51,622 nucleotides of DNA from contig CAMHKU010000009.1 in assembly GCA_946185805.1 (NCBI GenBank), positions 1 to 51,622 of the forward strand, given 5' to 3'. Numbering within the stretch: position 1 is the stretch's first letter; each line of letters starts with the position of its first letter. The DNA is from an uncultured Prevotellaceae bacterium. GTDB taxonomy: Bacteria; Bacteroidota; Bacteroidia; Bacteroidales; Bacteroidaceae. The notes below the pieces were generated by a model. It saw nothing but the letters and a program-made list of their open reading frames with translations, searched no databases and had not been told where the DNA came from. Positions 35,558-43,525 of the stretch are shown here, piece after piece. A program made the position numbers and the translations under genes.

Positions 35558-38500
35558 ATGATTACCAAGATAAAGAGAAAGCATCTGATAGGTTTGTCAT
35601 TTGTCATTTGTCATTTGTCAGTTAGCACAGCGTCCGCGCAGAAGCTCAGCGGCTATGTCCTCTCATCTGCCAACGAGCCAGTGGCCGAGGCCGTCATTAC
35701 CTGCGACGGCTGCGAGTCGGTGCGCACCGGTGCCGACGGCAGTTTTACCATCGAGGGCGTGAAGAAAGACGCTGCGCTCAACGTGTGGCACGACGGATTC
35801 ATTGAGCGTACCGTCTACGTGCGCAAGACCGACGGCCAGAGCCTGCGCATCTATATGATCGAGGACGGCAAGACGCGCTACAACGAGACCCTCATCACGC
35901 CTTTTGCCGCCACGCAGAAGAGCGCTACCGTGAACAGTGCACAGAACCTCAGCCGCAAGGACTTCGCATTAGGCTCGCTCTCCATTGACAACGCCCTCAA
36001 GGGCGAGGTGGCCGGCCTGCAGGTGACCAATAAGAGCGGCATGACCGGCGAGGGTGCCTATATGGCGCTGCGCGGCGTCCACTCCTTAGTGGCCGACAAC
36101 GCCCCGCTGGTGGTCATCAACGGCGTGCCCTACATGCCCGATGCCAACCTGAGCCAGATTATCGGGGGCTACTCGCGCTCGCAGTTCCAGGCCCTCAACG
36201 GCCTCGACATCCGCAACATCACCGTGCTCAAGGGTGCCGAGGCGGCCGTCTACGGCTCCATGGGCAGCAATGGCGTCATCATGATTGAGACCGACCAGGC
36301 CAGTTCCTCCGACATGAACACGCGCATATCGTTCTCGGCCATCGTAGGCAGCAACTGGAACACCAAGCGCCTGCCGATGATGAACGCCAGCGAGTATAAG
36401 GGCTACCTCTCAGACATGGGACTGACCTACTACCCCAACATGGAAGCCTTCTTCAAGGATTTCAACTTCATGAGCGACCCCAACGCCAACAAGTCGTACC
36501 TCTATCAGTATGACACCAACTGGCAGGACGAGATCTACCGCAACTCGCTGTCGATGGACTACCTGTTCCGCGTCGAGGGTGGTGACAACATTGCCAAGTA
36601 CAACATTTCCTTAGGCTACACCACCGACGAGGGTACGCTGAAAAACACCTACAGCGACCGCTACCAGGCACAGATCAACGCCTCGGTGCTGGTGAGCAAG
36701 AACTTCGAGATTCGCGCCAATATCAACACCGCCTACCTCAAGGGCCAGTACCAGGAGCAGGGCATGAGTCTTGAGACCAACCCCCTGCTGGCCGCCTACC
36801 GCCGTGCGCCACTGCTCAACCCCTATCAGAGCGACATGTACGGCAACCTCATCAGCACCTACGCCCCCTACTGGTTTGGTGCCATCGAGAATACTGACTT
36901 CATCGTCTCCAACCCCGTGTCGCTGGTGAACACCATGACGGGCAAGAACCGCCAGTATGACATGAACACCAAGATTCAGTTGCTCTACACCCCCATCCGC
37001 GACCTCACCATCAGCGGTGTCGTAGGCATGTATTACAACTACAACCAGGAGGAGGCCTTTATCCCCGGCATCAACAACCAGGACATCGTGCCCCTGTTCG
37101 ACCAGTACGGCCAGGCCGACAACACCGTGCGCGTGGGTACGAATCACACGTTCAACATGTTCTATAACGTCAATGCCGCCTATAAGCATCAGTGGGGCGA
37201 GCGCCACAAACTGGGCCTCAACGCCGGCTGGCAGATGCTCACCACGTCGTATGAGTACGACGCCGGCTTCGGCCGCAACTCCAACAACGACTTCTACCAG
37301 ACCCTCGGCGACGCACAGGCCTTAGGCAAGTACTTCTCGGGCTACAACAACAAGTGGAACTGGATGAACGCTTACCTGCATGCCGACTGGACGTACAACA
37401 ACCTGGTGAAGTTTGGCTTCACGGGCAGCTTCGACGGCGCTTCAAGCGTGGGCAAGGATGCTACGCGCATGACCTTCTACCCGGCAGTCGACGGTGTGTT
37501 CATGGTGAAGAACCTGCCGCAGCTCTACGACGTCATCTGGCTCGACAAGCTCAACGTCTACGCCAACTGGACGATGACCGGCAACAGCCGCTTCTCGTCG
37601 AAATACGGCAAGTATTACTACACGTCGAATCCCTACCAGACCATCGCCGGCATCGTGCGTGCTAACGTGCCCAACACCGCCCTGAAGGCCGAGCGCGACC
37701 GCACCGTCAACATCGGCCTGGAGACGGCCCTGCTGCGCAACCGCATACAGCTGGGCATCGGCTACTACAACATGCGCGCCACCGACGTGCTCATCTCCGG
37801 CGAGCGCTCTGCCGTGCTCGGCTCCAGCACCTACTTTAATAATGAGGCCGAGCTGAAGGCCACCGGTCTGGAGCTGTCGCTGGCCGTGTCGCCCGTCTAT
37901 ACCAAGAACGTGCGCTGGACCATCGGCGGCAACCTCACCACCCTGCGCAACAAGGTGGAGTCGTTAGGTGCCCTCAACGAGATGGTGAGCGCACTCTCCG
38001 ACGACGCTCAGCTTATCACCCGCACCGGCGAAGACCCCTACGCCTTCTACGGCCTGCGCTCCTTGGGCGTGTTTGCCACCACTGCCGAGGCTGAGGCCGC
38101 CAACCTCTCGGCCAACGGCCAGAAGTTCGTAGCAGGCGACGTACACTATGCCGACCTCAACAGCGACGGCGTCATCAACAACGACGACCGCGAAATTATC
38201 GGCTCGGCCACGCCCGACTTCTACGGCTCCTTCTTCACCCGCCTGGAGTATCGTCATTTTGCCCTCGATATGACCTTTGCCTACAGCGTGGGCAACGACG
38301 CCTACAACGCTGTGCGCCGCGTGGCAGAGTCGGGCCTCGACTTCGCCAACCAGGCACAGTCGGTCAACCGCCGCTGGACCATGGAGGGCCAGCAGACCGA
38401 CATGCCCCGCGTGCGCTGGAACGACCGCGTGGGCAACAATGCCTTCAGCGACCGCTGGATAGAAGACGCCAGCTACCTCAAGCTGCGCGACATCACCCTG

Positions 38501-38704
38501 AGCTACACCTGGCAGAAGCCTCTGTGGAACTTCCTCCAGGGCGGCACAGCCTTCGTCACGGCTCAGAACCTCATCACCTTCACCAAGTATCTGGGCCTCG
38601 ACCCGGAGTTTGCCTATAGCTACAGTCCCGCCATGCTCGGCGTCGACTATGCCAAGGCCACCGCTCCCCGCTCAGTGAAAATCGGCGTCAACCTGAAGTT
38701 CTAA
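35558..38704 (+). CDS. SusC/RagA-type TonB-dependent outer-membrane transporter 2
   Basis: 1048 residues from ATG 35558 (a TTG at 35549 is part of the repeat). Signal peptide ending STASAQ, then an unusually short and divergent regulatory-like domain (KLSGYVLSSANEPVAEAVITCDG), plug motifs EVAGLQVTNKSGM, ALRGVHSLVADNAPLVVINGVPY, IRNITVLKGAEAAVYGSMGSNGVIMIETD, and a barrel ending SVKIGVNLKF. No clear TonB box. Only distantly similar to the first SusC in the window, so this is a second transport pair, not a recent duplication. Confidence 0.95.
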   Translation: MITKIKRKHLIGLSFVICHLSVSTASAQKLSGYVLSSANEPVAEAVITCDGCESVRTGADGSFTIEGVKKDAALNVWHDGFIERTVYVRKTDGQSLRIYMIEDGKTRYNETLITPFAATQKSATVNSAQNLSRKDFALGSLSIDNALKGEVAGLQVTNKSGMTGEGAYMALRGVHSLVADNAPLVVINGVPYMPDANLSQIIGGYSRSQFQALNGLDIRNITVLKGAEAAVYGSMGSNGVIMIETDQASSSDMNTRISFSAIVGSNWNTKRLPMMNASEYKGYLSDMGLTYYPNMEAFFKDFNFMSDPNANKSYLYQYDTNWQDEIYRNSLSMDYLFRVEGGDNIAKYNISLGYTTDEGTLKNTYSDRYQAQINASVLVSKNFEIRANINTAYLKGQYQEQGMSLETNPLLAAYRRAPLLNPYQSDMYGNLISTYAPYWFGAIENTDFIVSNPVSLVNTMTGKNRQYDMNTKIQLLYTPIRDLTISGVVGMYYNYNQEEAFIPGINNQDIVPLFDQYGQADNTVRVGTNHTFNMFYNVNAAYKHQWGERHKLGLNAGWQMLTTSYEYDAGFGRNSNNDFYQTLGDAQALGKYFSGYNNKWNWMNAYLHADWTYNNLVKFGFTGSFDGASSVGKDATRMTFYPAVDGVFMVKNLPQLYDVIWLDKLNVYANWTMTGNSRFSSKYGKYYYTSNPYQTIAGIVRANVPNTALKAERDRTVNIGLETALLRNRIQLGIGYYNMRATDVLISGERSAVLGSSTYFNNEAELKATGLELSLAVSPVYTKNVRWTIGGNLTTLRNKVESLGALNEMVSALSDDAQLITRTGEDPYAFYGLRSLGVFATTAEAEAANLSANGQKFVAGDVHYADLNSDGVINNDDREIIGSATPDFYGSFFTRLEYRHFALDMTFAYSVGNDAYNAVRRVAESGLDFANQAQSVNRRWTMEGQQTDMPRVRWNDRVGNNAFSDRWIEDASYLKLRDITLSYTWQKPLWNFLQGGTAFVTAQNLITFTKYLGLDPEFAYSYSPAMLGVDYAKATAPRSVKIGVNLKF

Positions 38705-38707
38705 TCA

Positions 38708-38826
38708 TTGAAGATTGAACATTGAAGATTGAACATTGAACATTGAAGATTGAACATTGAAGATTGAAGATTGAAAGTTGAAGATTGAAGATTGAAAGTT
38801 GAAGATTGAAGATTAAACATTGAAAA
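38708..38826 (+). repeat. Longest heptamer array, 17 units of NRTTGAA
   Basis: About 17 units of 7 bp (CATTGAA, GATTGAA, AGTTGAA, once GATTAAA) between the second SusC and second SusD. No irregular spacing is seen: the whole 119 bp keep the 7 bp register. Each unit contains TGA or TAA. Confidence 0.92.
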
Positions 38827-38828
38827 TT

Positions 38829-40580
38829 ATGATTACCAAAAGCATAAAACACCTATTATTTGCAGGTTGGCTGTGCTGCGGCGCCGCCGCAGCCCTCACC
38901 TCCTGCTCCGATTTCTTCGACCCCTCGACCGACGATGAGTTCAACGGCGAGGACGGTTTTTCGAGCAACACCGAGATGTACACCGGCTTCCTGGGCATCA
39001 TGACCAAGCTGCAGGCCGTCGGCGACAAGGAGATTCTGCTCACCGAGCCCCGCGGCGAGCTTATAGAGCCTACCGACAACTCCAGCAGCGAGCTTATAGC
39101 CCTCTACAACTACGACCAGAACCTGCAGGGCAACCAGTATGCCAACCCTGCCGGCTATTATGAGGTGGTCATCGCCTGCAACGACTATCTGAAGAACATG
39201 AAGCAGTATAAGCAGATGCCCAATGTCGACAGCGACGCCTGGGACGCCCTCGTGGCCTCTACCGTGCGCACCAAGGTGTGGGCCTACAAGACGATGGCCG
39301 AGATCTACGGCCAGGCCGTCTGGTTCGACGATGCCATCACCGAGGTCACCGAAATCAAACAGGGCGACAAGTTCCAGCTGCTGCCTCTGGCCGACCTCAT
39401 CGACCGCTGTCTGCAGCTGATGGACAACGGCGTCGAGGGCGTCAACACCGACCAGGAAATCAACTGGTATGAGTGGCTCGACCCCACCCACACCGTCACA
39501 CTGTCAAACTCTGAATACCGCAAGTGGAACTACATCGTGCCCGCCTATGCCGGCCTCTATGCCGAGCTGTGCCTGTGGAAGGGTGCCGTGCTCAACGGCG
39601 CCGGCTCCGACGCCACCACTTATTATAAAAAGGCTGCCGACGTGCTGCTCAAGAGCTTAGGCACACAGATCAATGTCACCGGCGACCCCGGCTCCAACGT
39701 TTACTGGCTGCCGTCGGCCGCCACCCCCGGCCACTATGCACCCATCTGGAACTACGCCCAGCCCTATCCCTACGAGTCGGTGTCGGCTATCATCTACGAC
39801 TACACCAAGAACCAGACGAACACGCTGCTGAAGCACTTCTCCAACGAGTATCCCAACCAGTACCTGCTGCGACCCTCTGAGGTAGGCATCGCCCGCTTCC
39901 TCGACACCAGCTTCAACCCCGGCGGCTCTACCGGCGACACCCGCTACAAGGCGTGCTTCGGCACCTCGGCAGGCCAGCCCTATCTGGCTAAGTTCCGCCC
40001 CGTGGGCAGCAGCGTGCGCGCCAATGCCTATCAAGACGACTGCCACATCTATATCTACCGCGCCACGCAGTATCACATGCTTCTGGCCGAGGCCCTCAAC
40101 CATCTGAAGCGCTTCCAGGCCATGAACGGCGTGTTCAACAGCGGCGTGAAGTCGGGCGAGACCGAGGGCTGCTTCGTGGCCGGAAGCGCTGAGTGGGAAG
40201 GCTTCGAGAGCACCATCGACCCCACGAAGAGCGACTGGACGGGCGACGCCAACTGGGGCACGCGCAAGTACCCCTCGATGGGCATCCGCGGATGCTTCTC
40301 GCTGCCAGCCCGCAGCGTGAAAGACAACATCCTCGACCTGGGCGAGACGGCTACCTATAAGTACAACGACCTGGCCATCCTCGACGAGGCGATGCTCGAA
40401 TTTGCCGGCGAGGGTAAGGTCTACCCCATGATGAACCGCATGGCCGTGCGCTACGGCGACCCGAAGATCGTGGCCGACCGCGTATGCCCGAAGTACACCA
40501 ACGAGGGACTCGCCGCCAGCGTACGCTCCATCATCCTAGAGGGTGGCTACTGGGTGCCGTTTGACTTGAAAATGAATTAA
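38829..40580 (+). CDS. SusD/RagB-type surface lipoprotein 2
   Basis: 583 residues from ATG 38829. Lipoprotein signal ending LTSC (Cys26), nearly identical in DNA to that of the first SusD. The mature part shows DFFDPSTDDEF, a TPR-like helical region (VWAYKTMAEIYGQAVWFDDAITEV, YAGLYAELCLWKGAVL), IYRATQYHMLLAEALNHLKRFQ, and a C-terminus with LAILDEAMLEFAGEGKVYPMMNRMAVRYGDP. It belongs to the SusD superfamily but is divergent in the middle. Terminal gene of the operon: a strong hairpin follows 9 bp after the stop. Confidence 0.92.
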   Translation: MITKSIKHLLFAGWLCCGAAAALTSCSDFFDPSTDDEFNGEDGFSSNTEMYTGFLGIMTKLQAVGDKEILLTEPRGELIEPTDNSSSELIALYNYDQNLQGNQYANPAGYYEVVIACNDYLKNMKQYKQMPNVDSDAWDALVASTVRTKVWAYKTMAEIYGQAVWFDDAITEVTEIKQGDKFQLLPLADLIDRCLQLMDNGVEGVNTDQEINWYEWLDPTHTVTLSNSEYRKWNYIVPAYAGLYAELCLWKGAVLNGAGSDATTYYKKAADVLLKSLGTQINVTGDPGSNVYWLPSAATPGHYAPIWNYAQPYPYESVSAIIYDYTKNQTNTLLKHFSNEYPNQYLLRPSEVGIARFLDTSFNPGGSTGDTRYKACFGTSAGQPYLAKFRPVGSSVRANAYQDDCHIYIYRATQYHMLLAEALNHLKRFQAMNGVFNSGVKSGETEGCFVAGSAEWEGFESTIDPTKSDWTGDANWGTRKYPSMGIRGCFSLPARSVKDNILDLGETATYKYNDLAILDEAMLEFAGEGKVYPMMNRMAVRYGDPKIVADRVCPKYTNEGLAASVRSIILEGGYWVPFDLKMN

Positions 40581-40589
40581 ATACGTTAA

Positions 40590-40622
40590 AAAGTTGGAAT
40601 TCCATTGCGGAATTCCAACTTT
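40590..40622 (+). terminator. Perfect hairpin ending the SusCD operon and overlapping the next promoter
   Basis: Perfect 14 bp stem (AAAGTTGGAATTCC and complement) with a 5 nt loop ATTGC. As RNA it is terminator-like with a weak U-tract. As DNA it is a palindrome placed over the -33 region of the following gene, so it could also be an operator. Confidence 0.75.
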
Positions 40623-40635
40623 ATCACTATCTTTG
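40605..40635 (+). promoter_or_regulatory. Promoter of the 886-residue secreted protein
   Basis: TTG at 40605-40607 (in the hairpin loop) and TATCTTTG at 40628-40635, spaced 20 bp; the start codon is 45 bp downstream. Confidence 0.65.
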
Positions 40636-40679
40636 CAACATCAATCACTCTATAATTATTAACTAAAACAAAACAAATC

Positions 40680-43340
40680 ATGAAGAAAATCTTTACGCTG
40701 ACAATGCTCCTCGTGCTCGCCATGACGGTGAACGCCCAGGAGACGACGTATCGTAAGTCGTGGGACTTCACCAAGTGGAGCCCGACAACCGTAGCCAACC
40801 TGCTGTCTGAGGCCACCAAGGGCGTCAGCGGCGGCGCCTGGTCCGACATTGAGAAATCCTCTGGCACCGCTCCTACCGAGCTGTCGAAAGACAACTGCTT
40901 CTGGGAAGTGAAGCATCAGGGTAACGCCACCGAGGGTGCTACGCTGATGGCTAACGGCGAGGTTATCCCCGAGCTGGAGGGCCTGCTATACACCAACACC
41001 GCCGACCGTTCGCTGGCTATCGCCGTGAACTATCAGGTGGCCAACGCCTCTGACGCTGCCTTCGGACCCTACAACGGCGCCTCTTACCTCTGGCTGGGCA
41101 GCAAGACCAAGAACTACTTCGTGATTCCCCACGTAGCCCCCGGCACCACTATCAAGATGGGTGTGGAGTCTCACAAGATGAGCGAGGCCCGTGGCGTAGA
41201 GCTCTATGTGGGCTGGGGCAACAGCGGCACCAAGCTCAACGGCCCCGATGGCAACCCCGTGGCTGTTCCCACCTCTTATCAAGACCAGGAGTGGCTCGTG
41301 CCAGCCGATGTGGAGGCTGCCAATGAAGACGGCACCGTCGACATCACCATCCGCAACACCAACGGCTGCCACCTCTACTACATCACCGTGGGCGAGGGCG
41401 ACTCCCCTGTGACCGAGGAGGCTAAGAAGGTGGCCTTCATAGGCACTAACGACGACTTCGCACTGTCAATGTTCGACGCCAGCGTCATCGACGCCCAGAC
41501 CGTAGAGGGCTTCCCCTCGCTCACTGAGCTGCAGGAGAACTACGACGCCCTCGTCGTTGGCACCACTGCCACCGCCGAGCAGCTGGCTGCCGTGAAGGAC
41601 ATCATCGCCTTCTTCCCCGTGGTGAACACCAACCCCGCCCTCTATGAGGCACTTGGTCTTGGCAGCGTTGCCGAGGCTGCCGACGCCGTGCTCACCATCA
41701 CTGATACCGGCAACAGCATCTTCGAAGGTCTCGACGAGGCTATCGAGACTGCAGGCATCAGCGCCCTTACCCTTGGCGACTACTTCGCTCAGGACAACGT
41801 GCTGGCCAAGGCTGGCGATGCCGTGGCTATCCACAGCCACAACCCTGGCCGCAATGCCTACTACTTCATACCCGTCGATGAGGCCACCGAGGCTCTCTAC
41901 ACCCTGCTGAGCAACGCCATCGTGGCTGCCTCTAAGACCAAGCGCGCCGTGGCCGCCGTGAGCACGCCTACCATCAGCTTTACACAGGCCGACGGTGTGT
42001 CTACCGTCACCATCGCCGCTGCTAACAGCGACGCCATCTACTACACCCTCGACGGCACCGAGCCTACTATTAACAGCACGCTCTACACCGAGAAGTTCGA
42101 CGTCACCAGCGACGTTACCGTTAAGGCTTTCGCCATCGGCGACGGCTATACCGACAGCCAGATAGCCTCTAAGGAGGTGAAGATTGCCACCCAGATTGCA
42201 GCTCCCACCATCACCATCGCCCGCGAACAGGGTAAGTCTACCATTACCATCAGCGGCGCCGACGGTGCCAAGCTCTACTACAACTTCGACGGCTCCAAGA
42301 CCGCAGCCCTCTCGTCGGCTTACGCTGCTCCCATAGAGATTACCGAGCCCACCACCATCTATGCCCTCGCCACTGCCGACGGCTCGCTGCCCTCTGAGGT
42401 GGTCAGCCAGTTTATAGGTGTCGACGGCGTTGATGCCACCAACATCCGCATGGACGTCATCGCCCACTTCGATGCTAATCAGGATGACTGGTTCATCAAC
42501 AATGCCGAGGTGCTGCCCGACGCTACCGGCTCTGCCTCTGCCTACTACTTCTGGGGCAAGAGCGCCTGGAGCTACTATTCTACCGAGGTTGACCACGAGG
42601 AGACCGTGAAGGACAGCCAGGGCAACGACTCTACCGTCATCGTCTACAAGGCCGATCCCGCTGCTTTGAAGGTGGTCAACCCGCTCAACGACAACGGCTG
42701 GGTGCTGAAATCGCAGGGTCAGGTGCTCACCGGTGAGCTGCAGCTGGCTCCCCTCGGCGGTGTTGGCAACGGTGAGGCCGGTCGCTACTTCGACGAGGCT
42801 GCCGACGCTATGCCCGCAGGTATCAACAATGCCATTACCAAGGGTGTCATCACCTTCGGCGCCAAGACCAGCGGCGAGCCTTACACCGGCCGCATCGAGT
42901 CTACCGTGAAGTATGCCGGTCCGTTCGACGTCGTCGTCTTCTGCGGCAATGGTAACGGCAGCGGCAAGGGCGAGATGGAAATCCAGACCTCTACCGACGG
43001 CGAGACATGGACGACGCTCCAGGCCCTGAACCTGGCCGACATGCAGCGCTACATCAAGCGCACCAAGGCCAGCTACGAGGCTACCGACGAGGTCTACGTG
43101 CGCGTGGCACAGATGGGCGGCGGCTCCAAGGCTCAGGTTTACGACATCTACCTGCTGAACAACGGCGAGCAGTCGAAGCAGTACTCTGAGCAGACTGTAG
43201 GCATCAGCAACGCCACCGTTGCTCCCGCCGTCAAAGTGGCTGCCATCTACAGCATCAATGGTGCCCGTCAGCAGTCGCTGAAGAAGGGTCTGAACATCGT
43301 CGTCGAGAACGGTGTTGCCCGCAAGGTGCTGGTGAAGTAA
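40680..43340 (+). CDS. Large secreted multidomain protein with chitobiase-C-terminal-type repeats
   Basis: 886 residues with a signal peptide (1-20, ending VNAQ). Residues about 20-240 form a beta-rich, possibly carbohydrate-binding module. Two repeats near 428-497 and 509-575 match the CHB_HEX_C_1 type (IYYTLDGTEPTINSTLYTEKFDV..., VTVKAFAIGDGY; LYYNFDGSKTAAL...). A further beta module follows, and the C-terminus IYSINGARQQSLKKGLNIV...RKVLVK resembles the short sorting-domain tail of secreted Prevotella proteins; whether this is a true type IX secretion signal is uncertain. No catalytic domain is recognised. It has its own promoter and terminator directly behind the SusCD operon, so it may be a cell-surface or released binding protein of the same system. 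Confidence 0.8.
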   Translation: MKKIFTLTMLLVLAMTVNAQETTYRKSWDFTKWSPTTVANLLSEATKGVSGGAWSDIEKSSGTAPTELSKDNCFWEVKHQGNATEGATLMANGEVIPELEGLLYTNTADRSLAIAVNYQVANASDAAFGPYNGASYLWLGSKTKNYFVIPHVAPGTTIKMGVESHKMSEARGVELYVGWGNSGTKLNGPDGNPVAVPTSYQDQEWLVPADVEAANEDGTVDITIRNTNGCHLYYITVGEGDSPVTEEAKKVAFIGTNDDFALSMFDASVIDAQTVEGFPSLTELQENYDALVVGTTATAEQLAAVKDIIAFFPVVNTNPALYEALGLGSVAEAADAVLTITDTGNSIFEGLDEAIETAGISALTLGDYFAQDNVLAKAGDAVAIHSHNPGRNAYYFIPVDEATEALYTLLSNAIVAASKTKRAVAAVSTPTISFTQADGVSTVTIAAANSDAIYYTLDGTEPTINSTLYTEKFDVTSDVTVKAFAIGDGYTDSQIASKEVKIATQIAAPTITIAREQGKSTITISGADGAKLYYNFDGSKTAALSSAYAAPIEITEPTTIYALATADGSLPSEVVSQFIGVDGVDATNIRMDVIAHFDANQDDWFINNAEVLPDATGSASAYYFWGKSAWSYYSTEVDHEETVKDSQGNDSTVIVYKADPAALKVVNPLNDNGWVLKSQGQVLTGELQLAPLGGVGNGEAGRYFDEAADAMPAGINNAITKGVITFGAKTSGEPYTGRIESTVKYAGPFDVVVFCGNGNGSGKGEMEIQTSTDGETWTTLQALNLADMQRYIKRTKASYEATDEVYVRVAQMGGGSKAQVYDIYLLNNGEQSKQYSEQTVGISNATVAPAVKVAAIYSINGARQQSLKKGLNIVVENGVARKVLVK

Positions 43341-43369
43341 TCACGACTCTATAACACTACAAAACGCTC

Positions 43370-43408
43370 AAGAGCCGCTCTTCCGCATGACGGAAGGGCG
43401 GCTCTTTT
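43370..43408 (+). terminator. Intrinsic terminator
   Basis: 16 bp stem with one mismatch (AAGAGCCGCTCTTCCG against its partner at 43391-43406), loop CATGA, followed by TTTT. Confidence 0.9.
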
Positions 43409-43525
43409 CTAAAGGATAAAATGATTCTATATCATCTTGTCCAGCAATATTCTTTATGATTATCCGCTTTCATACACTAAGACGCTGAAAGCGTCCTGGT
43501 GGCGAAGTGAGCAGCCCCCTCTTTC

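Noticed and set aside
27003..38704. Recent duplication of a SusC/SusD pair
   Set aside because: The two SusC and two SusD proteins differ throughout their mature parts; only signal regions are near-identical.
38708..38826. CRISPR array
   Set aside because: Period of 7 bp, no 20-40 bp spacers and no cas genes.
43471..43481. Single CATACACTAAG identical to the iteron of the dyad at 24083-24482, next to a GACGCT-GAA-AGCGTC hairpin
   Set aside because: One isolated copy is only mildly unexpected by chance in 51 kb on both strands and no second copy or symmetry is present.
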